A stretch of 64,000 bases of DNA from UTCFX2 sp002050125 (GCA_027494035.1 JAOSJQ010000001.1:1674001-1738000), one strand, 5' to 3'; counted from the first letter of the stretch, positions 8,261 to 17,049 are shown. Numbers and translations are program-made. Notes: a model not told the origin generated them from the letters alone.

Positions 8261-9553
8261 CTATCTGCCGAAGCCAAACAGCATAAATACATGTTGGATA
8301 ATGGTCCCGAGGATATCGCCGCCCATGTCCCAACTGCTCAACTGGAGTCCCTGGGCGATTTGATCGCTGTATAAACCCATCATTTGGTAGGTTTTGGTGT
8401 GGTTCTCTACCATTAGGGTTGAGAAGAACATGAAGGGAATGCTGTAGATCAGCAGGACGATCAAGGTCTTGATCACATTGCCTTTGGTATAGGGCACGAT
8501 CGCGCCAGCCCAAAATGGGACAACGGCAAGACTGGCAATTGGCAGCATCTTCACCCCGGGAATGGCAGCAGCAATCAAAACAGCCAGCGGGAAGAAAATG
8601 ATGGATGACGCCATCACAGCCGGGTGACCCAGTAGTACGGCGCAATCCACAGCCACGAAGATCTCGCGGTCCTTGAAACGGGTCTTCATGAACTGGACGA
8701 TAGACATTGTAATCGGAATCAAGCCTTCCGAGATGATCGAGACCATGCGGGGCAGAATGACCATCATGGTCGCGGTGCTCATGCTCAGGCCGAGGATCTT
8801 GGTGAGGCCGAAATCAGGCGTGGTCGTGCCATAGGCAAAGATGCCGATTATGAAACCGAGCACGAAGCCTAATACAACCGGTTCTCCAATCAACCCCATG
8901 CGCTTCTTGATGCCTTCAGGAGAGGCGTCCCAGTCCTTCAAACCGGGGATTCGATCGAGCAGCCATACGATCGGTATGGCGATCAGACTGGCTTGGACGG
9001 TCGTGCCACAGGGTACGCCGATGCCTGGCATATCGTTGAATTCCTGGTACCTCTTAGCTGTCAGGTCGCTCATCAAACTGCCCAGAGCGAGGTAGATGAC
9101 AGCGGCAAGAACGCCCAGAGCCACGTTGCCGGTCAGCGCCCAGACGAAACCACCCAGCGCAGAGCCATGCCAGTAGGACCATACATCGGTCCAGATGGTC
9201 TTGGTGAGTTTGAGCACGACCATGATCACGTTGACAAGGATGATCGCCAGGATCACACCCGCAACACCAGGCCAACCCCAGGCGATGCCTGCGTCCGACC
9301 AGTTCACATCAACGATAGCCTTGGCAATTCCCATCCGATCAGCCAGTGCCTGTACAGCCGGCTGTAGGGCGCCGACTATCAGATCGACTACCAGGAAGAG
9401 ACCGGCGAGACCGACGCCTGTGGTGAGACCGCCACGCACCGCCTTGGCAAACCCAACACGGAACACCAGACCGAGAATGATTAGAATGATCGGCACGATG
9501 ACGGTTGAGCCAAGTCCGAGAAACCACGCAATTCCATCTGAAATAAATGACAT
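8261..9553 (-). CDS. gatC: PTS galactitol-type IIC permease
   Basis: This inner-membrane channel should bind its substrate and move it across the membrane while IIB phosphorylates it. The 430 residues contain about ten hydrophobic segments. The family signatures include GIAWGWPGVAGVILAIILV, NDMPGIGVPCGTTVQASLI and GHPAVMASSIIFFPLAVLIA. AGGAGA precedes the ATG at 9553. It lies between the IIB and IIB-like genes, the normal galactitol-type order. Family members handle galactitol or other polyols and pentoses, so the actual substrate is not settled by sequence. Confidence 0.9.
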   Translation of the reverse strand: MSFISDGIAWFLGLGSTVIVPIILIILGLVFRVGFAKAVRGGLTTGVGLAGLFLVVDLIVGALQPAVQALADRMGIAKAIVDVNWSDAGIAWGWPGVAGVILAIILVNVIMVVLKLTKTIWTDVWSYWHGSALGGFVWALTGNVALGVLAAVIYLALGSLMSDLTAKRYQEFNDMPGIGVPCGTTVQASLIAIPIVWLLDRIPGLKDWDASPEGIKKRMGLIGEPVVLGFVLGFIIGIFAYGTTTPDFGLTKILGLSMSTATMMVILPRMVSIISEGLIPITMSIVQFMKTRFKDREIFVAVDCAVLLGHPAVMASSIIFFPLAVLIAAAIPGVKMLPIASLAVVPFWAGAIVPYTKGNVIKTLIVLLIYSIPFMFFSTLMVENHTKTYQMMGLYSDQIAQGLQLSSWDMGGDILGTIIQHVFMLFGFGR

Positions 9554-9589
9554 TGGATATTCTCCTCTTAGAAAAGATTAATGGATTAT

Positions 9590-9892
9590 TTACTCCACCT
9601 TCTTCACCTGTTCCACGATTTTATCCAGGAGGGCATCCTTTTCCTCCTGGGTTCCGATCAGGAAAGGCATACCCTGGAATACAGGGAGATTAAAAGTACG
9701 GAATATTTTCATCATGGAAACGATTATGATGAGATCAGAGCGGGTCAGGTAGCCATCAAGATCGGCCATCAGGATCCGTTTTACCTCAACGTCCGCGAAT
9801 CCTTCCTTCGCCATTCTTTCCTTGATTGAATCTTCGGCGATGGCGGATGTATTAATTCCAGCGCCACAGGCTACTATGATGAGTTTTCCCAT
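9590..9892 (-). CDS. gatB: PTS galactitol-type IIB component
   Basis: This 100-residue cytoplasmic subunit takes phosphate from IIA onto Cys9 in IIVACGAGINTSAIAED and passes it to the incoming sugar. The P-loop-like segment after the Cys and the DLIIIVSMM strand are typical. It is encoded 36 bases upstream of IIC and follows IIA on the same strand. Nothing in the sequence suggests it is inactive. Confidence 0.92.
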   Translation of the reverse strand: MGKLIIVACGAGINTSAIAEDSIKERMAKEGFADVEVKRILMADLDGYLTRSDLIIIVSMMKIFRTFNLPVFQGMPFLIGTQEEKDALLDKIVEQVKKVE

Positions 9893-10004
9893 GCTTATTA
9901 GACACCACCTTTCTGGAAATACGATAGTCGACTATCTTGCGTACGAATGAGGTGTTCAGCGGTTGTTCTCTTCTTGCTCCTCCTTCCTAAGACCTTTCTC
10001 ATCC

Positions 10005-10475
10005 CTAAGCTGCCTCATTCAGGCGGAGCTCTCGCCCGAGCCAGGCTACAACTGCTTCGGGGGTAGATTGGTCTCTAAGGCTCTGAAGTTTTTCCTGTTT
10101 TCCGAAGAGGCTGGCCAGGTTTCGCAGGGTTTCTACCTGTTCAACAGGCTCGCGGTTAGCTAGCATGATGACAATGTGAACTTGAAGATTCTCATCTGGA
10201 TCACCCATATTCTTGAAGGTGACCGGGGTCTTCAAAATAGCCAGCGCCAAGGCGGATTGACGCACGTCTACCGCGTCGGCATGGGGAAATGCTATGCAAA
10301 ATGGTTTGGTCGGCAGCCCGGTGGGATGATGCAGTTCACGCTCGCAGGTCCGTTTACCATAGTCCACTGTGACCAATCCCTGCTCGAAAAGTTTTCCAGC
10401 CAGGAGATTGATCACAGCCATGGAGTCTTCGGTGACACAATCTAAGATGACAAGGGTCTCGCTAACAACCAGCAT
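10005..10475 (-). CDS. PTS fructose/galactitol-type IIA component
   Basis: The EIIA domain accepts phosphate from HPr. The phospho-His is His65 in PFCIAFPHADAVDV. An upstream in-frame Met would extend the protein into the preceding gene. The ATG at 10475 lies 5 bases after the aldolase stop and gives 156 residues, so I chose it. Spacing shows one transcript with the aldolase-fold gene. With IIB and IIC it makes a complete three-part transporter. Confidence 0.88.
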   Translation of the reverse strand: MLVVSETLVILDCVTEDSMAVINLLAGKLFEQGLVTVDYGKRTCERELHHPTGLPTKPFCIAFPHADAVDVRQSALALAILKTPVTFKNMGDPDENLQVHIVIMLANREPVEQVETLRNLASLFGKQEKLQSLRDQSTPEAVVAWLGRELRLNEAA

Positions 10476-10479
10476 TGAG

Positions 10480-11145
10480 TCACTCCTGCGATTGGGTGGT
10501 GCGCTGCCCATATTGGTTGAAGTAATAAACAAAAGACGCCATGGCTTGAGCGTCGTTTAGGTAACAAGGTGTCCCAATAGATTTTGAAATGACATATGTG
10601 TGAGCAGCTTCCTCGAGGGTTACTGCGCGCTCGAGAGCATGCGCCAGTGATGCGCCAACAGTGATAACACCATGATTGCCAAGCAGAACTGCAAACCCCT
10701 CACCCAGGATCTCAACGGGAAGGGAGGCAAACTCGGGATCATCTACAGAACGATAAGGAGTCACCGATACTGACCTGCCGAACCAGTCAGCCATGGTCTC
10801 GGTCACCACAGGAATGGGCTGACCAGCTACTGCGAAGGCAGTCGCATAGGGTGAATGGGTGTGGACCACAGCTTGCAAGTCCGGGCGGGCACGCAAAAGA
10901 CTAGTCCACAGGTTCAATGCGACCGACGGGCGATATTTCCCTTCCACAGGCTTCATGTCGATATCTGTGACAACCATGTCTTCAGGCGATAATTTTTCAT
11001 AGGGGAGTCCGCTGGGCGTGACTACCACGTATCCCGTTTGAGAGTCGCAAGCACAGACCGTTCCACCAGCCATCCAGACCAGCCCGTATTGAGATAGAAG
11101 ATTGGCAGTTCTAAGGACTTCCGTGCGCAAGAGTTCGAGTTGCAT
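10480..11145 (-). CDS. Class II aldolase/adducin-fold protein with altered active site
   Basis: This 221-residue protein has the FucA/AraD fold. Zinc ligands appear as His-x-His in VVHTHSPYATA and a later His in GNHGVIT. Two usual features are changed. The phosphate loop reads GGTVCACD instead of the common GGN-x-S pattern. The P-S-S-E segment with the catalytic Glu reads PSVALN, so the Glu seems absent. Fuculose-phosphate aldolases and ribulose-phosphate epimerases keep these residues, so it may act on another substrate or have another role. It lies 3 bases after the UroD-family gene. Confidence 0.82.
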   Translation of the reverse strand: MQLELLRTEVLRTANLLSQYGLVWMAGGTVCACDSQTGYVVVTPSGLPYEKLSPEDMVVTDIDMKPVEGKYRPSVALNLWTSLLRARPDLQAVVHTHSPYATAFAVAGQPIPVVTETMADWFGRSVSVTPYRSVDDPEFASLPVEILGEGFAVLLGNHGVITVGASLAHALERAVTLEEAAHTYVISKSIGTPCYLNDAQAMASFVYYFNQYGQRTTQSQE

Positions 11146-11148
11146 GGC

Positions 11149-12300
11149 TTATAGGGGGTAAAATCCAAGTTCCTGGCCGGCCTGGAAGAAAGCCAGCATG
11201 TTCTCAGGCGGGATGTCGTTGCTAAAGTTATGCGCCGGCGCCAGGATGTACCCGCCACCCTCACCCATCTGCTCGATACGAAGCCGGACTTCCCGCCTGA
11301 CATCCTCAATCGACCCCTGGGTGAGCACCTTCTTCACATCCACTCCGCCCTGGAAGGTCATGTCGTTACCGAAGTCCTTCTTCAGTCCGACCGGATCCAT
11401 TCCGGGCAGGTGTGCCTCAATCGGGTTAAGCACTTCGAACCCTGATTCGATCAGGTCGGGTATGAACTTGCGAATGGCGCCGTCGCAGTGCAGCAATACT
11501 CTGGCTTTCGGCGCTTTGCGTTTGATCAGGTCGATGGTCCTGCGATAGCGTGGTTTGAGGAATTTTCGGTAGATCTCCGGATTGAACATCGGGCCCACAT
11601 TGGTGCCGTAATCGTCAGCAATTTCCACAATCTGGACATAAGGCCCGACCACACCCAGAAAGGCGTCGTAGAAACCGTCCAGGACTTCAGCCAGTTTACC
11701 CACCAGGTGGTCGAATAGGTGTGTATCGGATACGGTCAATAGTAAGGCGTTCTCCATGCCTACCATGAGGCGAGTCATCTCCCACAGGTTGCCATATACG
11801 GGCCGATGGGCAGCGAGGGCAAAGTCGGTGCTGCTGTAGAGATGCTCCACTTCTTCTTTGAGTCCCACCAACCGGTCCGGGTCGTAGGGGTCTGGCCAGG
11901 GGAATTTCTCAATCGATTCGATGCTCAGATCCCGACCAAGCGGCGCGCCCGCCAGATCGTAATAGCCTGACATCAAACGATGCTTCAGCCCCCATTCGTC
12001 CACAAATTCTTGGAAGCCGGGATCCACCGGGTTGGCGATGTAGCTCCTAGGGGGGCGAATATGAATAAAGCGGAAATCTGTTTTGAGTTGTTCGAGCAGA
12101 GGGTTGTAATCGGGGGTTGTATAGAAACCAACCAGAGTCCGGCGAGGCACATCCTTGAAGCCAAAGTGGTCTCGGAGCAGTTGATAACGTTGTTCTGTTA
12201 GATGATTAGCCGAACCACCGAGGGTCACGGGGACACGATCCGGCTCTCTGTGATTCAGGGTTGCTTCGACTCTCTGGCGTGGAGTCATGGACTCGGGCAT
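11149..12300 (-). CDS. Uroporphyrinogen decarboxylase-family protein (MtaA/MtgA-like methyltransferase candidate)
   Basis: The 383-residue barrel belongs to the UroD superfamily, which includes corrinoid:tetrahydrofolate and coenzyme-M methyltransferases. The start (ATG at 12300) follows GGAGGAAG. Family features include RQRVEATLNHREPDRVPV at the N-terminus, LLHCDGAIRKFIPDLIESG in the second half and APAHNFSNDIPPENM near the end. The zinc motif H-x-C of MtaA/MtbA is not present as such, because His and Cys are adjacent in LHCDG. True uroporphyrinogen decarboxylase is unlikely in this sugar cluster. A partner of the corrinoid protein at 6136-6656 is the best inference. Confidence 0.78.
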   Translation of the reverse strand: MPESMTPRQRVEATLNHREPDRVPVTLGGSANHLTEQRYQLLRDHFGFKDVPRRTLVGFYTTPDYNPLLEQLKTDFRFIHIRPPRSYIANPVDPGFQEFVDEWGLKHRLMSGYYDLAGAPLGRDLSIESIEKFPWPDPYDPDRLVGLKEEVEHLYSSTDFALAAHRPVYGNLWEMTRLMVGMENALLLTVSDTHLFDHLVGKLAEVLDGFYDAFLGVVGPYVQIVEIADDYGTNVGPMFNPEIYRKFLKPRYRRTIDLIKRKAPKARVLLHCDGAIRKFIPDLIESGFEVLNPIEAHLPGMDPVGLKKDFGNDMTFQGGVDVKKVLTQGSIEDVRREVRLRIEQMGEGGGYILAPAHNFSNDIPPENMLAFFQAGQELGFYPL

Positions 12301-12378
12301 AATCAGACTTCCTCCGGTACTCACGATTATGGTCGATGTTCATAATTGTGAATTATAGAGAAATTCCTCACGTTTGTC

Positions 12379-12398
12379 AACATTTACTCATAAATGTT
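12379..12398. promoter_or_regulatory. Perfect 8+4+8 inverted repeat upstream of the UroD-family gene
   Basis: AACATTTA and TAAATGTT flank CTCA. The repeat lies in the 134-base gap between the dehydrogenase stop and the UroD-family start. A second, looser palindrome (TTCATAATTGTGAA) follows closer to the start codon. It probably acts as an operator for a promoter driving the leftward genes from 12300. Confidence 0.55.
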
Positions 12399-12434
12399 AA
12401 CACTCAGCCGGAAGAAGGTTGCGCGATTTTCAGT

Positions 12435-13472
12435 CTATTCAGCGGATAATTCCGGAAGGATGGCAATTTTGATGGCGTCGCCTGCCGCCATAAGCCTAAA
12501 GGCTTCCTGGAGCATCTCAAGCGGCAGCCGGTCTGAAATCAAGGGTCGTACTTGAATTACCCGGTTCGTAATCAGGTCAAACGCTTCTTTGGAATCCAGG
12601 GTTGTACCGCCGTGCAGATTGAAAAGAGTGATTTCTCCGTAATGGACTCTGGCGGCGTTCACTTCGACTGTCGTCCCGCCAGGCAGCCCACCAAACCATA
12701 ACACTCTCCCGCCCTTGCGAACTGCCTCGATGGACGTCTCCCAGGCGGATTTGGTCCCTGCGCATTCAATGACCACATCCGCGCCATGCCCATCGGTGAG
12801 GTCTCGCACTGCCTGGATAAAATCCCTTGAGCGTGTATTGATCACCGTCGTTGCGCCCAATTGGCGAGCAATCTCAAGTCGCATGTCGCTATGACCTGCG
12901 GCAATAACCTGCGCTGCTCCGGCTCGAAGCGCCAGCTGCTGATGCATCAATCCAACTGGTCCGCCTGCGCCGAGGATCGCCACCCTTTCACCAGGTTGAA
13001 TCCCAATGCGCCGCTGTCCGTGGACCACGGTGGTTAACGGTTCAACCAGTGCGGCTTCTTCGTACGATATTTCGGGGGATATTTCAAAAGTTGTCCGGCG
13101 AACGATCGGCTCTGGAACGATCATGTAATCGGAGAAAGCGCCAAAATTATAAATCAGGTTTTCGCACAAGTTTCCCTGTCCGCGGCTGCAGAAGAAGCAC
13201 TGACCGCATTCTGCGAACACATTTGCCGTAACGCGCATCCCGGGGCGAAAAGCCTCCACCCCATCACCTGCCTCGATCACGTCGCCGCCAAATTCATGCC
13301 CGAACGCAAATGGCGGCGGAAATTTCGGATGCCCTCGTCGGAAAGTTTTCAGGTCAGTCCCGCAGGTAACTGCCGCCTTGACCTTGACGAGCAACTCCCC
13401 CCTGCCTGGTCGAGGGACAGGCACCTGGCGTAATTCAATCTGTTCGGGTCCAAGGTATACAAAGGAACGCAT
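12435..13472 (-). CDS. Zinc-dependent medium-chain alcohol/polyol dehydrogenase
   Basis: This cytoplasmic NAD(P)-linked dehydrogenase of about 345 residues resembles sorbitol and threonine dehydrogenases. The catalytic zinc Cys is in CGTDLKTF, followed by the GHE motif in AFGHEFGG. The structural zinc site has four Cys in ECGQCFFCSRGQGNLCEN. The Rossmann loop is GAGGPVGLM. I chose the ATG at 13472, because a longer version would run into the operator at 13541-13580. It is the first gene of the leftward cluster and probably oxidises the imported polyol phosphate. The substrate is not shown by sequence. Confidence 0.9.
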   Translation of the reverse strand: MRSFVYLGPEQIELRQVPVPRPGRGELLVKVKAAVTCGTDLKTFRRGHPKFPPPFAFGHEFGGDVIEAGDGVEAFRPGMRVTANVFAECGQCFFCSRGQGNLCENLIYNFGAFSDYMIVPEPIVRRTTFEISPEISYEEAALVEPLTTVVHGQRRIGIQPGERVAILGAGGPVGLMHQQLALRAGAAQVIAAGHSDMRLEIARQLGATTVINTRSRDFIQAVRDLTDGHGADVVIECAGTKSAWETSIEAVRKGGRVLWFGGLPGGTTVEVNAARVHYGEITLFNLHGGTTLDSKEAFDLITNRVIQVRPLISDRLPLEMLQEAFRLMAAGDAIKIAILPELSAE

Positions 13473-13540
13473 TTTATTTATCGGCACAGGGAATCCCTTC
13501 GGACAATACGTGATTGAATGAGCGCCTTGCCAGAGATACA

Positions 13541-13580
13541 ATTTTCACATAAGTGATATTATACTCGCATATGTGAACAT
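13541..13580. promoter_or_regulatory. Divergent operator/promoter with inverted repeat
   Basis: Arms ATTTTCACATA (13541-13551) and TATGTGAACAT (13570-13580) pair at 10 of 11 positions. Between them lies an AT-rich stretch with TATTAT and TATACT, good -10 candidates. It sits between the leftward dehydrogenase gene and the rightward hexulose-phosphate synthase-like gene. A regulator bound here would control both directions, and the SorC-type protein at 2869-3840 is the local candidate. Confidence 0.6.
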
Positions 13581-13589
13581 GAATAAGTC

Positions 13590-14240
13590 ATGCCAAAAAT
13601 TCAGCTCGCCCTGGACACTCTTAGCGCGGAGACAGCGCTTGAGCTTGCCCGGATAGTAACCCCCTATGTGGATATCCTCGAAGCCGGCACACCTCTGATA
13701 GAAAGCGCAGGCATTGGCATTGTTTCTCGCCTCAAAATCCCCCACCTGAATAAGCTTGTACTGGGTGACCCGAAGTCGAGCGATGTCGGGACTTATGAAG
13801 CCGGGGTGGCTTTTGCTGCTGGTGCAGACATCGTCACCACGCAGGGCATCACCACACTGGCTACCATCGCTGAAGTGCAACGAGAAGCTGACAAATGGAA
13901 ACGCAGGGTGGAGGTGGATTGCCCGGTGGACGGCCTGCGTGAAATAACAGTATTTGGCATCAACCTGGTGCTCTAACCGCAGCATCGACCAGGGGCTGCG
14001 AGAAGGTGCATTGTGGGACGATAATGCATGCCAGACTGTCCGCGAGATGTGCGCGCCGGGCGTTGGTGTGGCTGTCGCTGGCGGACTCACCTTCGCGCTG
14101 CTTAATAAACTGGCTGGGATTCCAATAACGGTTTGGTCATCAGTCGCGGTATCACCAGTCAGCCGGATCCCGCACAAGCAGCTAAAGCTGTTTTCGAATG
14201 GCTCAGGGACCTTTACCCGGATAGAAATGATACAGATTAG
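13590..14240 (+). pseudogene. 3-hexulose-6-phosphate synthase / ulaD-like decarboxylase, frameshifted
   Basis: The first frame begins MPKIQLALDTLSAETALELA and continues with EAGTPLIESAGIGIV, like hexulose-6-phosphate synthase and 3-keto-gulonate-6-phosphate decarboxylase. It ends at a stop at 13974-13976. The family sequence resumes in the next frame with NRSIDQGLREGALW and GVGVAVAGGLTFALLNKLAG. It then returns to the first frame with LVISRGITSQPDPAQAAKAV and ends at 14240. Two compensating frameshifts are therefore present, near 13970 and 14125. It may be inactive, or the indels may be sequence errors. It transcribes away from the dehydrogenase and overlaps the next gene's start. Confidence 0.75.
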
Positions 14241-14895
14241 CGCCTCCTTGTTGGCGTCTGATCTGGCTTGCCTGGGAGAGAAAGTCCGGCGAGCGGATCA
14301 AGCCGGAGTCGATTCTTTCCATATCGATCTGATGGATGGACATTATGTCTTTAACTTGGCTTTCTCGCCGGACTATCTTGCTATACTGTGAGCTTACACA
14401 TCCCTGCCTTTTATTGTGCACCTCGAACTTGATAATCCGGACTTAATGTTGGAGAATTTCCTCCTAATAAACGCGGATTTGATCACTGTCTGTTTGGACA
14501 CTCTGCCCGACCCAGTCATGACCATTGCCCGCATCCGCAAGAGGGGAGCACTGGTTGGCATCAGCATCAACCCCGGTGACCAACTATTGCAGGTGAGGGA
14601 CGTGCTACCGTCAATCGATATGCTCATTTTACGGGGAGTCCATTCGGGTTTCGGAGGATAACCGATTCTGGCGGGTACCGCGAAGCGTGTCGCTGGAGCA
14701 GCCTGCATGCGAGACCGGTTAGGTTTATCAGTAGCAATCGCGGTAGGTGGAGGGATAAACGCACATAATGCCTCTGAACTGATCAGCACAGGGACGGATG
14801 TCCTGATCATGGGAACGGCATTGTTCAGATCCGCCGATATATTCCGAATGGTAAAAGAGATTAAGGAGTCAGTTTCAAATCGACTTCACCGCTGA
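14227..14895 (+). pseudogene. Pentulose-5-phosphate (or hexulose-6-phosphate) 3-epimerase with two in-frame stops
   Basis: One frame runs from the ATG at 14227 to 14895 and matches ribulose-phosphate 3-epimerase throughout. It has QISASLLASDL, the metal motif HIDLMDGHYVFN, a VHLELDNPD segment, GVHSGFGG and AVGGGINAHNASEL. It is interrupted by TGA at 14389-14391, where the family commonly has Arg, and by TAA at 14659-14661, where the conserved SGFGGQ places Gln. Both are a single C-to-T change from a sense codon. No indel is needed. It overlaps the end of the preceding pseudogene by 14 bases, as in an operon. Confidence 0.82.
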
Positions 14896-15685
14896 CGGTA
14901 TAGACTTGGAGCAGACCATCCCCATTCCCTAATTGCCCTGTGCATCCTGCCCCGTCCTGGATCAAACCTGGTACAACGCAATCGACGACTCCGGTGGTAG
15001 TCTTAACCAACACATCGACGTTTGATGCCGGATCCAGCCGGATCTCAACGGGACCATGATCCGTTTCAAACTCAATCTTATCAAAGGCGTCCAAAAGACC
15101 CTCATAGCAGATAGTTCCCATGATCGTGGACGCGATGACCTCACCGGAAACATCGTTTAGGTTTATTAAACCGTAATTACCCGGGAGGTGAAATTCACCC
15201 GTGCTGGATTCGATAAGGACATCGCCGCGATTGGCTCTCACGACAGCCTGGCCTTGCATGTTTTCAATCTTGATATTCCCTGCCGCGGAAGTGACATCCA
15301 GGCTACCTGAGAAGTCCTTAACAACCAATTCTGCTCCATACGTATTAAGGATGATCTGAGAACCGGAAGGAACCTTCAACTCAATATTGATCACGCTTGA
15401 AGGGTTGTCTGCATCAATGTATAATCCTCCAGATTTAAGCGCAGTTAAGGGCTGTTCCGGATTCAATGACCTTACCGAACCGCTCAAGGTAACTTTTCCG
15501 CTTGTACCATTTGAAATGTTAATTCGGCCGTTCCTTGCATGAATTGTTATCGGTATGTCAGTCTCAAATGGATATGTCTGCAAATTGAGAGTCTTCTCCT
15601 CACCTCCTCCAGAACAGGAAGTTAATAACAACATAACAAACAAAAATCCAAAAATGTTCTTAGAATAAACCCCGATATCGGACAT
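14861..15685 (-). CDS. Surface lipoprotein with DUF4097-like beta-helix repeats
   Basis: The N-terminus has a hydrophobic signal segment ending in the lipobox LTSC, so the mature protein should be lipid-anchored outside the membrane. The rest is rich in Gly, Asn and short beta strands (SGSLDVTSAAGNIKIENM, NRGDVLIESSTGEF), the pattern of DUF4097/adhesin-like parallel beta-helices. The role is unknown. The ATG at 15685 shares a CATG with the oppositely oriented ORF at 15684, and the 3' end overlaps the epimerase pseudogene by 35 bases. A start four codons further upstream is also possible. Confidence 0.72.
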   Translation of the reverse strand: MSDIGVYSKNIFGFLFVMLLLTSCSGGGEEKTLNLQTYPFETDIPITIHARNGRINISNGTSGKVTLSGSVRSLNPEQPLTALKSGGLYIDADNPSSVINIELKVPSGSQIILNTYGAELVVKDFSGSLDVTSAAGNIKIENMQGQAVVRANRGDVLIESSTGEFHLPGNYGLINLNDVSGEVIASTIMGTICYEGLLDAFDKIEFETDHGPVEIRLDPASNVDVLVKTTTGVVDCVVPGLIQDGAGCTGQLGNGDGLLQVYTVSGEVDLKLTP

Positions 15686-15923
15686 GGCAATGCACAATCT
15701 TTTATTTCAGAAGTTAAACCAAGGGAAATCGATCATCTGCTTCGATTTGGACGGGGCACTGCTGATTGACCGCGATGAAATCCACCTGGTCGATCGAAAG
15801 ATCCTAGGAACCGAACACGATGTCGCCATTTTTATCCCAACATCAGGGAGAATCCTGGAATCCATCAAGAGAACATTTCGCCGGAACGAATTATCATCCA
15901 TTCGACCCAACAATCCACGCTAA
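15684..15923 (+). pseudogene. Truncated HAD/Cof-type phosphatase
   Basis: Only about 79 codons remain. They hold HAD motif I as CFDLDGALLID, where the usual Thr after DxDG is Ala, and motif II-like IFIPTSGR. A stop at 15921-15923 and loss of homology precede the transposase gene at 16020. An IS insertion or a deletion most likely removed the rest, since full proteins have some 250 residues or more. Confidence 0.6.
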
Positions 15924-16019
15924 CCTTATACAATACCTTCGCCAAAAATAACGTAAGCAGATAGGGCTTTTTGTAGTAGAGTTTAAGTCCGCCAAGACCA
16001 AAACTCACCCAAAAAGCCC

Positions 16020-17049
16020 ATGACAGACATTTTAGCACTTTTACAACCGATCCAAAATAGCGTTTCCAAAACGACTTTGCGGCAATTGAGCCGGATCATC
16101 TTTGCGATGATCGCCATGACGGGCCGAGTAACCATGCTGGGTTTATCCCGCTGGACAGAGAAAGGTGGCAGCTACCGGACCATGCAGCGTTTCTTTTACA
16201 CGATCATACCCTGGGCACAGGTGTTCTGGGCATTCTTTCGTGAGCATCTGCTAGATCGCCAGGACACCTATCTGCTGGCAGGAGATGAATGTGTGGTGAC
16301 CAAAGCAGGCAAGCAGACCTACGGTTTGGATTACTTCTTCTCCAGTCTGCGGCAAAAAGCGGTTCCGGGTTTGTCCTTTTTCACCTTGTCTTTGGTGAGC
16401 ACCAAACAGCGGCGCTCCTATCCAATCCGTGTGGAACAGATGATGCGCACCGAAGAAGAAAAAGCTGAAAGCCTGGCCAAAAAGCAGGCTAAGAGAACCA
16501 AACCCGCCCAACCAAAGCGGAAACCCGGACGACCCAAGGGCAGTCGTAACAAGAACAAGGCTGATGTGACGCTTAATCCAGAGTTGCAGCGTATCCAGAA
16601 AATGCTGCGAAGCTTTCTGGCGACCACCCAGGGCACAATCCACCTGACCTATCTGGTGCTGGACGGCCATTTTGGCAATCATCCAGCTTTTCACATGGTT
16701 CGCCAATGCGATTTGCACCTGGTTTCCAAGCTGCGCTACGATGCTGCTTTACACTTCGCCTATTCGGGTCCATCTCCCAAACGTGGTCCAACACCCAGAC
16801 TGGGCGAGCCGGTGGATGTGCGCAAGATCCCGGACCAGTACCTGAAGGAAACCCAGATCGAAGATGGCTTCGACACCCGCACTTACCAGGTGTAGCTGCT
16901 CCACAAGGATTTCCCAGACCCTTTGAACGTGGTCATTTTGCTCAGAACCAACCTGGCATCCAAAGCCTGGGCCAATGTGATCCTGTTTTCCAGCGATTTG
17001 GAACTGCCTTACGACAAACTGATTGACTATTACAGCCTGAGATTCCAAA
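16020..17049 (+). pseudogene. IS4-superfamily transposase, internal TAG and 3' truncation
   Basis: The frame starts MTDILALLQPIQNSVSK and carries MTGRVTMLGLSRW, GGSYRTMQRFFYT and LAGDECVVTKAGKQTYGLD, which I associate with an IS4-like family common in cyanobacteria. TAG at 16893-16895 interrupts the coding sequence. In-frame homology then continues (LLHKDFPDPLNVV, LFSSDLELPYDKLIDYY) up to 17049, where another IS begins. The remaining C-terminus with the last catalytic Glu is missing and is not found beyond that IS. The family usually has Gln at the stop, so CAG to TAG is plausible. Confidence 0.78.

Noticed and set aside
11149..12300. Genuine uroporphyrinogen decarboxylase of haem synthesis
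   Set aside because: It lies in a sugar/PTS operon with no other haem genes, and its sequence is closer to the methyltransferase-like branch of the family.
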